A DNA stretch of 11,381 nucleotides. Source: CAG-390 sp045633005 (GTDB lineage: Bacteria; Bacillota; Clostridia; Oscillospirales; CAG-272). The translations under genes and the position numbers were made by a program. This document shows positions 1 through 5,515 of this stretch, piece by piece. The DNA lies in NCBI GenBank assembly GCA_045633005.1, contig JAZQXT010000058.1, positions 1 through 11,381 of the forward strand, in the 5' to 3' direction. The notes beneath the pieces were generated by a model. The model made no database searches and had not been told where the DNA came from. It saw only the letters and a program-made list of their open reading frames with translations. Numbering within the stretch: the stretch's first letter is position 1; every line of letters begins with the position of its first letter.

Positions 1-260
1 GCTATAAGGTCGGGCGCGAGTGCGGAGAGCAGCTCTGCGAAGCTCTCGTCTTTGAGCGTCGCGGGCTGATAAACGGGGATGCCGCGCTCCATAGCCGCGA
101 CCTTTACGGGCGGCGGAGTCAGCTTGTAGCCGCGTCCGCGCGGCTTGTCCTCTTGCGTTATCGCGCCAACTATCTCGTCACCGCACTCGGCGGCGTAGTC
201 GCACAGCGCGCGAAGATGTATCGCCGCGAAATCGGGAGTTCCCATAAATAAAATTTTCAT
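1..260 (-). CDS. fmt: Methionyl-tRNA formyltransferase, N-terminal part (cut by window edge)
   Basis: Fmt formylates the amino group of methionine on initiator tRNA using 10-formyltetrahydrofolate, in the cytoplasm. Only the first 86 codons lie in the window. They begin MKILFMGTPDFA, the standard Fmt opening (Rossmann-type formyltransferase fold), followed by a TQEDKPRGRG segment at residues 35-44 and KLTPPPVK at 46-53, both typical of the family (E. coli-type TQPDRPAGRG and LTPPPVK). The catalytic Asn/His/Asp residues lie beyond the edge. The start at 258-260 is preceded by an AGGA ribosome-binding site about 6 bases upstream. In many bacteria def precedes fmt. Here the upstream neighbour is about 700 bases of repeats and then rubrerythrin, so fmt probably begins its own transcript. 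The family call is firm; whether the gene is intact cannot be judged. Confidence 0.95.
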   Translation of the reverse strand, partial: MKILFMGTPDFAAIHLRALCDYAAECGDEIVGAITQEDKPRGRGYKLTPPPVKVAAMERGIPVYQPATLKDESFAELLSALAPDLI

Positions 261-292
261 CGGTTGTCCTTTTTGGGGTGTTTAATGAATAA

Positions 293-322
293 TGAATATT
301 TCGGTGGCTTTTTGCGAAGCAA
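293..322 (-). promoter_or_regulatory. Weak candidate promoter for fmt
   Basis: On the minus strand TTGCTT (317-322) and TATTCA (293-298) are 18 bases apart, about 33 bases before the fmt start. The -35-like hexamer lies in the first hairpin of array A. Both boxes deviate from consensus and the area is AT-rich, so this is only a candidate. It is listed because fmt has no adjacent upstream gene in this window. Confidence 0.2.
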
Positions 323-448
323 AAACCTTCCTTAACATTTTGCGAAGCAAAATATTTCACATTTCGCAAAGCGAAATATTTCATCCGACGAAGTCGGATT
401 TCACCCATTCCGCAGGAATGGATTTCATTGAAAGCGCGAAGCGTTTTC
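309..448 (+). repeat. Hairpin array A (six short stem-loops)
   Basis: Six short inverted repeats follow one another: 309-325, 337-353, 361-377, 384-398, 405-421 and 430-448. Stems are 6-8 bp and perfect except for one G-T pair in the last. Loops are three bases, mostly GAA (also AAA and GCA). Stem sequences differ between units (for example TTTTTGC, ATTTTGC, ATTTCGC, TCCGAC, CCATTCC), but the linkers from the second unit on are nearly constant: ATTTCA or TTTCA followed by C or T. The linker after the first unit, CCTTCCTTAAC, resembles the CTTCCTTCA leader of arrays B and C, so A belongs to the same family. Unit spacing (24, 23, 21 and 25 bases) is not a multiple of three, which argues against coding. 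The function is unknown. Confidence 0.85.
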
Positions 449-491
449 CCGCCGTGTGCTTTGGATGTGCTGAATGTTTGCGCCTTCAATT

Positions 492-626
492 TGCCTCCCT
501 TGTGTAAAGGGAGGTGGCATTTTCGTAAGAAAATGACGGAGGGATTGTCGAAAAAAGCTATATTTGGGGTTAAAAACAATCCCTCAGTCACCTTCGGTGA
601 CAGCTCCCTTTGCACAAGGGAGCCTC
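492..626. mobile_element. MITE-like dispersed repeat with long imperfect inverted arms
   Basis: The element has two arms of about 50 bases that are imperfect inverted copies of each other. Each arm holds an outer 8-bp hairpin (494-514 and 603-623, stems built on CTCCCTT/AAGGGAG) and an inner hairpin (518-535 and 587-601). A perfect 10-bp inverted repeat (539-548 with 576-585, GAGGGATTGT and its complement) closes a loop of about 27 bases. The whole can fold into one cruciform. There is no room for a transposase. I recall very similar CTCCCTTGTGTAAAGGGAG elements scattered in intergenic regions of gut Clostridia; that is memory, not a search result. Target-site duplications are not obvious. 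The inner hairpins differ in stem sequence between the two arms. Confidence 0.75.
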
Positions 627-640
627 TATGTGCAATCGCC

Positions 641-790
641 TTTTAATAGTTCGTAGCCGTATTTTTTAGTGCTATTCCCAATAAATCAGTTGGGTGCGAA
701 CATCAAGCGCCGTTTTTCTGCGGAAAAACGGCGAGATTCGCTCGCTCCTCCTCGAAGTAGCTCGTCGGAGCTTCGGAATGACGCTAAAAT
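641..790. repeat. Repeat-derived intergenic stretch with a strong hairpin
   Basis: No gene is seen here. A perfect 11-bp stem with loop TGCG spans 708-733. Upstream, GCTATTCCC (671-679) echoes the GCTATTCC of the array heads and pairs locally as CCCAA/TTGGG (677-694). An AACATCA linker (700-706) matches the linkers of array C. Downstream, 732-783 starts GAGATTCG and ends GGAATGACG, like a widespread Clostridia intergenic repeat that I recall in the form GAGATTC...GAATGAC. I read the stretch as remnants of the array family plus a second dispersed repeat, with unclear boundaries. Confidence 0.45.
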
Positions 791-935
791 TGCGCTATTC
801 CCTTTTCAATAGGAATGCTTTTTGCCTTTCGGCAAAAAGCTTCCTTCACGTTTGCCAACGGCAAACACTTCACGCGGCGAAGCCGTGCTTCACGCGCGAA
901 GCGCGCTTCATTGCGGCGAAGCCGCAACTTCATTT
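791..935 (+). repeat. Hairpin array B with conserved head module
   Basis: The head (791-848) holds an imperfect inverted repeat ATTCC...GGAAT (797-816), a perfect 10-bp hairpin with loop TTTC (817-840) and the leader TTCCTTCA. Four hairpin units follow: 850-866 (loop AAC), 873-887 (GAA), 893-905 (GAA) and 911-927 (GAA). They are separated by CTTCAC or CTTCAT linkers. The array then runs into the rubrerythrin terminator, which looks like its final and longest hairpin. The head matches the head of array C at 54 of 58 positions without gaps, in inverted orientation. Unit 911-927 is identical to a unit of C. Unit starts are 23, 20 and 18 bases apart, so no reading frame is kept. Confidence 0.88.
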
Positions 936-963
936 AAAAAAAGCGGCTTTCGCCGCTTTTTTT
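936..963 (-). terminator. Intrinsic terminator of rubrerythrin
   Basis: A perfect 12-bp stem (seven A-T pairs plus GCGGC/GCCGC) with a four-base loop lies 1 base past the rubrerythrin stop. On the minus strand it reads as a GC stem closed by a GAAA tetraloop and followed by seven Ts, a textbook rho-independent terminator. The mirror-image A and T tracts would let it work on the plus strand too, where it forms the end of array B. Confidence 0.92.
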
Positions 964-964
964 A

Positions 965-1504
965 TTAATAGTTCTTTGCGAGAAGCTTGAAGTATGCCTT
1001 GGGATGTGCGCAAACGGGGCACATTTCGGGAGCCTTCTTGCCAACGTGGATGTGTCCGCAGTTAGCGCACTGCCAGATGCAGTCGCCGTCGCGGGAGAAT
1101 ACGAGGTCACCCTCAACGTTGGAAAGCAGCTTGCGGTATCTCTCCTCATGCTCCTTCTCGATCTTACCAACAGCGTCAAAGAGGTATGCGATGCGGTCAA
1201 AGCCCTCTTCCTTTGCAACCTTTGCAAACTCTGCGTACATATCGGTCCACTCGTAGTTCTCACCCTCTGCAGCGTCAAGAAGGTTAGCGGCGGTGGTGGG
1301 AATATCGCCGTCGTGAAGCAGCTTGAACCAGATCTTAGCGTGCTCCTTCTCGTTGTTTGCGGTCTCCTCGAAGATCTCTGCGATCTGTACGAAGCCCTCC
1401 TTCTTAGCCTTGGATGCGTAGTAGGTGTACTTGTTTCTTGCCTGAGACTCTCCGGCGAAAGCCGCCATAAGATTTGCTTCGGTTCTTGAACCCTTAAGTT
1501 CCAT
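965..1504 (-). CDS. rbr: Rubrerythrin
   Basis: Rubrerythrin is a cytoplasmic non-haem diiron peroxidase that reduces hydrogen peroxide with electrons from rubredoxin or NADH-dependent partners in anaerobes. The 179 residues show the family layout. A ferritin-like four-helix domain (about 1-140) carries ExxH pairs E52/H55 and E116/H119 plus E19 and E92 as likely iron ligands. A C-terminal rubredoxin-like domain has C146-x2-C149 and C162-x2-C165. Length is close to the classic about 191-residue protein. The start has a strong GGAGG (1513-1517) 8 bases upstream. Tyr, Asn, Phe and Lys codons are mostly TAC, AAC, TTC and AAG, suggesting high expression. It lies 53 bases behind perR on the same strand with no terminator between, so the two are probably co-transcribed under PerR control (inference). 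Confidence 0.97.
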   Translation of the reverse strand: MELKGSRTEANLMAAFAGESQARNKYTYYASKAKKEGFVQIAEIFEETANNEKEHAKIWFKLLHDGDIPTTAANLLDAAEGENYEWTDMYAEFAKVAKEEGFDRIAYLFDAVGKIEKEHEERYRKLLSNVEGDLVFSRDGDCIWQCANCGHIHVGKKAPEMCPVCAHPKAYFKLLAKNY

Positions 1505-1557
1505 TGTAAATTCCTCCGTTTATATTGTTTTTTTATTATTTGCTTTTTTTGGTGATT

Positions 1558-1932
1558 TTAATCATCCGCCGTTTTCCGACATTCGCGGCACACGCAATGC
1601 GCGGTGAGCAGGTACGAGGTTATCTCCTCGCCCGAGTCGGAATTTATGCGGTTTATCAGCTCGCTGTCAACGGGTACGTCCTTGACCGTTCCGCAATTGT
1701 CGCAAATGACGTGCCAATGCAGACTGCGCGGCAGGTCAAAGCGGTCGGGAAGTCCCGGAGCGGACAGCCGCACGATGCTTCCCTCCTCCACGAGGACCCC
1801 AAGGTTGCGATAGACCGTTCCGAGCGAGATGCTCGGCATTGCCTTGCGCGCCTCCTCGTATATGGTCTGCGCTGTGGGATGGAGGTAGGTCGAGCCGAGA
1901 ATTTCAAGTATCAGCTTTCTCTGCTTTGTCAT
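1558..1932 (-). CDS. perR: Peroxide-responsive Fur-family repressor (PerR type)
   Basis: This is a 124-residue Fur-family metal-dependent DNA-binding regulator. The winged-helix region includes SLGTVYRNL (36-44). Structural zinc would be held by C77/C80 (ICDNCG) and C115/C118. The regulatory-site ligands of Bacillus PerR all have counterparts: H18 (in HPTA), D66 (in RFD), H72 and H74 (HWH), and D85. The aspartate at the D104-equivalent position favours PerR over Fur, because PerR senses peroxide by metal-catalysed histidine oxidation. An upstream in-frame ATG at 2001 exists, but the one at 1930-1932 is chosen: GGAGG lies 4 bases before it, homology begins there, and the longer form would run through the promoter and operator. 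The following rubrerythrin gene is a classic PerR target. Zur or Fur remain less likely alternatives. Confidence 0.92.
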   Translation of the reverse strand: MTKQRKLILEILGSTYLHPTAQTIYEEARKAMPSISLGTVYRNLGVLVEEGSIVRLSAPGLPDRFDLPRSLHWHVICDNCGTVKDVPVDSELINRINSDSGEEITSYLLTAHCVCRECRKTADD

Positions 1933-1945
1933 TTTGCCTCCGAAA

Positions 1946-1962
1946 TCAGTAATGATTACTGA
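1946..1962. promoter_or_regulatory. Putative PerR operator (Per box) over the perR start site
   Basis: TCAGTAATGATTACTGA is a perfect 17-nt palindrome around a central G. Its core TAATnATTA matches the centre of the Bacillus PerR box (TTATAATnATTATAA) and the Fur box (TGATAATnATTATCA). It lies 13 bases before the perR start and just downstream of the -10 box, over the expected transcription start, where binding would block transcription. Autoregulation of perR and rbr is inferred. Confidence 0.8.
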
Positions 1963-1966
1963 AAAT

Positions 1967-1975
1967 ATTATATCA
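1967..1975 (-). promoter_or_regulatory. Extended -10 promoter of perR-rbr
   Basis: The minus strand reads TGATATAAT, a perfect -10 hexamer (TATAAT at 1967-1972) with the TGn extension. No good -35 box lies at 16-18 bases, which is common for extended -10 promoters. It lies 34 bases before the perR start and next to the putative Per box. Confidence 0.75.
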
Positions 1976-2043
1976 TCCGAATGGCAAAAAAACATCAACA
2001 AAGTGAGAACAAATTATTAAAAATTTATTAAATCTGCGTACTT

Positions 2044-2871
2044 TTACTTCTTTTCAACGATTTTTATCTGTCCGTCGGCAAAATATCCCGTGTAGGATGC
2101 CCTGCCGCTCGCGCCGTTCCAGACGTAAGTGCCAAGACCGTGGAAGGTGTTGTTATAAAACTCGCCCTCGTAGCTCTCGCCGCTCGCCCAGACGTATTTT
2201 CCCTGACCTTGGCGCATATCAAGCTCGAAATTGCCCTCGTAGAGGTCGCCGTTTGCGTATTTGTAAACGCCGTAGCCCGTTTTGAGTCCGCCCGAGTAGA
2301 TTCCCTCGAAGCACGAGCCGTCAGCCCAGGTGAATTTGCCCTCGCCGTCGCGGTAATCGTAGTAGAAATTGCCAACGTATTCGTCGCCGTTTGCGTAGGC
2401 GTAAACGCCGTGACCGTGCTTTAGTCCCTCAAAGAGATTTCCCGTGTAAACGTCGCCGTTTGCAAAGGTGTAAACGCCGTAGCCCGTAATCGCGTCGTTG
2501 ACGAACGCGCCCGTGTAGGTGTCGCCGCTTGCAAGGGTGATAGTTCCCTGCCCGTGGCGGCGGTACGCCGTGGAAAGCTGCCCCGTGTACTTAACGCCGT
2601 CCGAGTAAACGAGTGTTGCGCCGCCGTCGATGACGTCAGCCGTCACGCCGTCCGAAAAATACAGCGTTCCCGACGCGGGTGCGCCCGTCTCGCTCACCTT
2701 GCCCGTGAATTTCACGATGCTTCCGTCCTCGCGCGTTATCTCAACGTAGCGGAAGCCGAGCATTTTTATGATCAAAATTATCAGAAAAAACGCGATAACG
2801 GCGGCAAGCGCACCTATTCCGAGCTTCTTTGCAAAGGGTATCGGGCGGTGATATTTCTTGTAATTTGCCAT
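2044..2871 (-). CDS. Membrane-anchored MORN-repeat protein
   Basis: This 275-residue protein has a basic N-terminus (several Lys/Arg before residue 17), one transmembrane helix at about 19-37, and then about eight MORN repeats. Repeat starts of the type Y-x-G are at residues 95, 119, 142, 165, 188, 211, 234 and 260, mostly 23 apart, with GYGVY or GQGKY and ANGD motifs. The positive-inside rule places the repeats outside the membrane. MORN repeats form elongated beta-hairpin rods and are known for protein or membrane binding; the ligand here is unknown. Three repeat segments are nearly identical in DNA, indicating recent internal duplication. The gene starts 27 bases behind the preceding membrane-protein gene and is probably the last gene of the parAB transcript. 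An AAGG-type ribosome-binding site precedes the start. The MORN call is firm; the cell role is not known. Confidence 0.88.
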   Translation of the reverse strand: MANYKKYHRPIPFAKKLGIGALAAVIAFFLIILIIKMLGFRYVEITREDGSIVKFTGKVSETGAPASGTLYFSDGVTADVIDGGATLVYSDGVKYTGQLSTAYRRHGQGTITLASGDTYTGAFVNDAITGYGVYTFANGDVYTGNLFEGLKHGHGVYAYANGDEYVGNFYYDYRDGEGKFTWADGSCFEGIYSGGLKTGYGVYKYANGDLYEGNFELDMRQGQGKYVWASGESYEGEFYNNTFHGLGTYVWNGASGRASYTGYFADGQIKIVEKK

Positions 2872-2898
2872 TTTTGACCTTTTCCTTCGTGTTTTGCG

Positions 2899-3573
2899 TT
2901 AAATTCTACCTGCGAGATTGTCGAAAAACTGCAAAATGTCGGGCATTATTTTAAGAGTTGCCCACATCAGCACCACCGACGATATCGCAACGAGGATGGC
3001 GGCGCCAAGTCCCGAGCCCTTTTTCTCAAATCTGAACTCCGCATCGTAGCGAAGCCTTTCGGGTACGTAGAAATGCGCCGTGGAAAAATCGTATTTGTAC
3101 TCCGCGGGTGCGTACGGTGCGCGTTTTTCGCCCGATTCGGCGGCGCGGAGCGCGTGAATACTGCGCCCGAAGGTCACGCTTTTATCGTATTCCTCTTTTT
3201 CCACGCAACAAAGCATACCGCGATAGACGCTTTTGCTCTTGACGGCGGATCTCACCACCGCGCTTCGCTCATAGCCAAGCTCCGAGAGCGTTTTTGCCTT
3301 CTCTGCCGAGGTGCAATCGCACTCAAGAAGCGCGCGGATGAAGCCGCCGTGCGCCTTTTTGTTAAAGACGGCGGCAAAGGACGCGAGTATAACGCCGACG
3401 TAAAGCGCGATTATCGCACCGCGAAGCCCCGAAAGCGTAACGGACGAAAGACCGAGATTTTCGTAATTTCCGAGGTCGAGCGAAAAGAAATCGTCAAGCA
3501 CCTCTTTTATAAGCCCCCAGAGAGTATCGCCGCTCCCCGAGGTAAGAAATACGGGAATTTGGTTAATTAACAT
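2899..3573 (-). CDS. Two-helix membrane protein of unknown function, downstream of parB
   Basis: I do not recognise a named family for this 224-residue protein. It has hydrophobic helices at about 52-70 and 188-210. The segment between them (71-187) is soluble and charged, begins with NKK, and includes C85, C87, C122 and C123. Acidic residues before the first helix and basic ones after it suggest that both ends face out and the middle domain is cytoplasmic. An AGGA ribosome-binding site lies 8 bases before the start. The gene begins 34 bases after parB, with no visible promoter or terminator between, and is followed after 25 bases by the MORN gene. Membership of the parA-parB transcript is therefore likely. 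A link to chromosome segregation or the envelope rests only on this context. Confidence 0.8.
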   Translation of the reverse strand: MLINQIPVFLTSGSGDTLWGLIKEVLDDFFSLDLGNYENLGLSSVTLSGLRGAIIALYVGVILASFAAVFNKKAHGGFIRALLECDCTSAEKAKTLSELGYERSAVVRSAVKSKSVYRGMLCCVEKEEYDKSVTFGRSIHALRAAESGEKRAPYAPAEYKYDFSTAHFYVPERLRYDAEFRFEKKGSGLGAAILVAISSVVLMWATLKIMPDILQFFDNLAGRI

Positions 3574-3607
3574 ATTAAAATCCTAAAATATGGAAATAGT
3601 GTAAATA

Positions 3608-4504
3608 TCAGTTATCGAAAATGGAGTCGCCGCAGAGCTTACGGAGAAGCTCCTCAAGGTCCTCGGAGCTTTGATAGTCTATCTCAAGCTTGCTCTTCCC
3701 TTCACCGAGGTCGCGGATGCGAATCCTTCTGCCAAGCTCGTTCTGCGCGCGGCGCTCAAGCTCTGCAAGGTATACCGTCCGTTGCTCGTCTGCCTTCGGG
3801 GGAGTTTTTTTCTCCTTTACGGGCGTATTCAGCATTTTTACGAGCTTTTCCGTCGCTCTGACGGACAGATCCTCGGCAATTATCTGCTCTGCCGCGCCGT
3901 TTATGAGGCTTTTATCGTTAAGACCGAGCAAAACCTTGGCGTGACCTTGCGAAATTCTGCCGTCGGCAAGCATTTCAAGCGTTTCCTCGGGCAGATCAAG
4001 CAGACGGAGCGCGTTTGTAACTGCCGAACGGCTCTTCCCTACCTTGTCTGCGACCTGCTCCTGCGTAAGACCGAAGGTGTTTATGAGGTCGCGGTAGCCC
4101 ATAGCTTCCTCGACGGGTGAAAGGTCACTGCGCTGAATGTTCTCGACGAGTGCCATCTCGGCGGCGGTTATTCCGTCGCTCGTCACGATAACGGCGGGAA
4201 TTTCGGTAAGTCCCGCAATTCTCGACGCTCTCCAGCGGCGTTCACCCGCAATTATGCGGTAAGTGCCCGCAAGCTGTTCGTTTTCCGTGACCACAATAGG
4301 CTGTAGCAGACCGAAAGTGGCGATGGAAGCCGCAAGTGACGCAAGCTCACTCTCGTCAAAATACTTTCTCGGCTGTGCTCTGTTAGGCTCAATGTCGGAA
4401 ATTCGGAGCATTTCGGCGGCTCCGCGCGCCTTTTCTATCATATTATCCTCGAAAAGCGAGTTAAAATCTCTGCCGAGCCCCGATTTTTTAAGCTTTGCTG
4501 CCAT
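3608..4504 (-). CDS. parB: Chromosome-partitioning protein ParB (Spo0J)
   Basis: ParB is the CTP-dependent DNA clamp that loads at parS, spreads along origin DNA and recruits SMC. The 298 residues show a basic N-terminal tail with GLGRDFNSLF (9-18), which in Bacillus Spo0J is the region that stimulates the ParA ATPase. The CTP-binding domain carries GERRWRA (87-93) and ENIQR (121-125). A helix-turn-helix at about 146-169 (LTQEQVADKVGKSRSAVTN) reads parS, and the C-terminal dimerisation segment covers about the last 40 residues. All key motifs are intact. GGAGG lies 8 bases upstream of the start. The parA stop is 17 bases upstream, so translation of the pair is probably linked. Three candidate target sites lie just beyond parA, at 5425-5543. 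Confidence 0.97.
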   Translation of the reverse strand: MAAKLKKSGLGRDFNSLFEDNMIEKARGAAEMLRISDIEPNRAQPRKYFDESELASLAASIATFGLLQPIVVTENEQLAGTYRIIAGERRWRASRIAGLTEIPAVIVTSDGITAAEMALVENIQRSDLSPVEEAMGYRDLINTFGLTQEQVADKVGKSRSAVTNALRLLDLPEETLEMLADGRISQGHAKVLLGLNDKSLINGAAEQIIAEDLSVRATEKLVKMLNTPVKEKKTPPKADEQRTVYLAELERRAQNELGRRIRIRDLGEGKSKLEIDYQSSEDLEELLRKLCGDSIFDN

Positions 4505-4521
4505 TTTTCGTTCCTCCGTGG

Positions 4522-5301
4522 TTAAATTCTCTGAATAAGCTCCTCGGCTACCTCAAGGTATTCCGAGCTACCCTTGGAATGCTTATCGTGATAATATACG
4601 GGCATTCCGAAGGACGGCGCTTCCGAAAGGCGCACGCCGCGCGATATGGCGGTCGCAAAGAGCTTGTCGTAATAGTGCTTTTTAAGCTCGTTAAGCACTT
4701 GATTTGACAGAACGAGTCTGCCGTTGAACATCGTTATAAGTATTCCCGTGACGCTGAGGTCGGGGTTATATGCTGATTTTATGCGCGAAATGGTTATCAT
4801 AAGCTGCGAAAGTCCCTCAAGCGCGTAAAATTCGCACTGCATAGGCACGATAACGCCGTCTGCGGCGCAAAGTCCGTTGATCGTGAGCATTCCGAGCGAG
4901 GGCGGACAGTCGATGATCATATAATCGAAATCGTCCTTGAGCGTTTCAAGCGCGTTTTTAAGGCAAAATTCGCGGTTCTCCGAGGAAAACAGGTCAAATT
5001 CCGCGCCCGCAAGCGAGATCGTCGCGGGAATTACGGAAAGATTAGCGTATTTGGTCTTAACGACGGTGCTTTTTACAAGCTCGTCAAGCGGCGTTTCGTC
5101 ATCGTGAACGAGCAAGTCCTTGACGGTCGATTTCAGACCTTTTTTCTGCACGCCGACACCGCTCGTGGTGTTGCCCTGAGGGTCAAGGTCTACGAGTAGG
5201 GTTCTTTTGCCGAGAATGCCGAGGGATGCCGCCACGTTTACGGCAGAGGTGGTCTTTCCGACGCCGCCTTTTTGGTTTGCGAATGCGATTATCTTGCCCA
5301 T
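4522..5301 (-). CDS. parA: Chromosome-partitioning ATPase ParA (Soj)
   Basis: ParA-type ATPases bind nucleoid DNA as ATP dimers and are released by ParB; in Bacillus, Soj also regulates DnaA. The 259 residues include the deviant Walker A KGGVGKTT (11-18, signature lysine K11), the A' motif LLVDLDPQGN (35-44) and Walker B YMIIDCPPS (127-135). The short length, with no N-terminal helix-turn-helix, is the chromosomal Soj type rather than plasmid type Ia. The start has a strong GGAGG (5309-5313) 7 bases upstream and a good promoter. The order mnmG-rsmG-parA-parB is the conserved origin-proximal arrangement. MinD and other ParA-like ATPases are excluded by the motifs and by the adjacent parB. Confidence 0.97.
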   Translation of the reverse strand: MGKIIAFANQKGGVGKTTSAVNVAASLGILGKRTLLVDLDPQGNTTSGVGVQKKGLKSTVKDLLVHDDETPLDELVKSTVVKTKYANLSVIPATISLAGAEFDLFSSENREFCLKNALETLKDDFDYMIIDCPPSLGMLTINGLCAADGVIVPMQCEFYALEGLSQLMITISRIKSAYNPDLSVTGILITMFNGRLVLSNQVLNELKKHYYDKLFATAISRGVRLSEAPSFGMPVYYHDKHSKGSSEYLEVAEELIQRI

Positions 5302-5352
5302 CTGAATTCCTCCGAGAGAATGTGAATGTATTATATATAATGTAGCATTTTA

Positions 5353-5381
5353 ATTATAGCATTTTCTTGCGCGTTTTTCAA
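5353..5381 (-). promoter_or_regulatory. Promoter of the parA-parB operon
   Basis: On the minus strand TTGAAA (5376-5381) and a perfect TATAAT (5353-5358) are 17 bases apart, with TGC forming an extended -10. It lies about 50 bases before the parA start. A second TATAAT-like string occurs nearer the gene without a matching -35. The nearest parS site is about 45 bases upstream of the -35, so ParB spreading could influence transcription (inference). Confidence 0.82.
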
Positions 5382-5424
5382 TAGCGTATGCGAAATAATC
5401 AAAAATTTACATTTTATCAACGAA

Positions 5425-5442
5425 TTGTTCCACGTGGAACAA
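5425..5442. promoter_or_regulatory. parS site 1
   Basis: This is an 18-nt perfect palindrome with core GTTCCACGTGGAAC; the 16-base version is TGTTCCACGTGGAACA. It closely resembles the bacterial parS consensus (TGTTTCACGTGAAACA in Bacillus) and the GTTCCACGTGGAAC form known from Pseudomonas and Caulobacter. It lies next to parAB, as expected for a ParB loading site. Confidence 0.93.
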
Positions 5443-5454
5443 CTCAGGGGAAAG

Positions 5455-5480
5455 AAAAAAGCGGCGCAAGCCGCTTTTTT
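5455..5480. terminator. Intrinsic terminator between rsmG and parA
   Basis: A perfect 11-bp stem (six A-T pairs plus GCGGC/GCCGC) has a four-base loop (GCAA on the plus strand). It lies 57 bases past the rsmG stop and separates the HD-rarA-mnmG-rsmG transcript from the parA promoter. It is symmetrical and could terminate in either direction. It sits exactly between parS sites 1 and 2 and touches site 2. Confidence 0.9.
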
Positions 5481-5502
5481 CAACGTTCCACGTGGAACGT
5501 TG
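5481..5502. promoter_or_regulatory. parS site 2
   Basis: This is a 22-nt perfect palindrome around the same GTTCCACGTGGAAC core, with arms starting CAAC. The base next to the core is C/G rather than T/A, so the 16-base site is CGTTCCACGTGGAACG, one symmetric change from the consensus. It directly abuts the T tract of the terminator. Confidence 0.9.
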
Positions 5503-5515
5503 CCGAGTTGAGTTG

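Noticed and set aside
309..448. Possible CRISPR array
   Set aside because: Repeats are too short (about 6-7 base linkers), the intervening units are palindromes rather than unique spacers, and no cas genes are nearby.
178..990. Several open frames of 60-145 codons on both strands between fmt and rubrerythrin
   Set aside because: They run through the hairpin arrays and the MITE-like element, lack good ribosome-binding sites, and the repeat spacing is not a multiple of three. Peptides with strings like LPLHKGG are translations of the repeat and are probably common false annotations.
1933..2001. Longer perR start at 2001
   Set aside because: It would extend through the -10 box and the palindrome, adds non-homologous residues, and lacks the GGAGG seen before the ATG at 1932.
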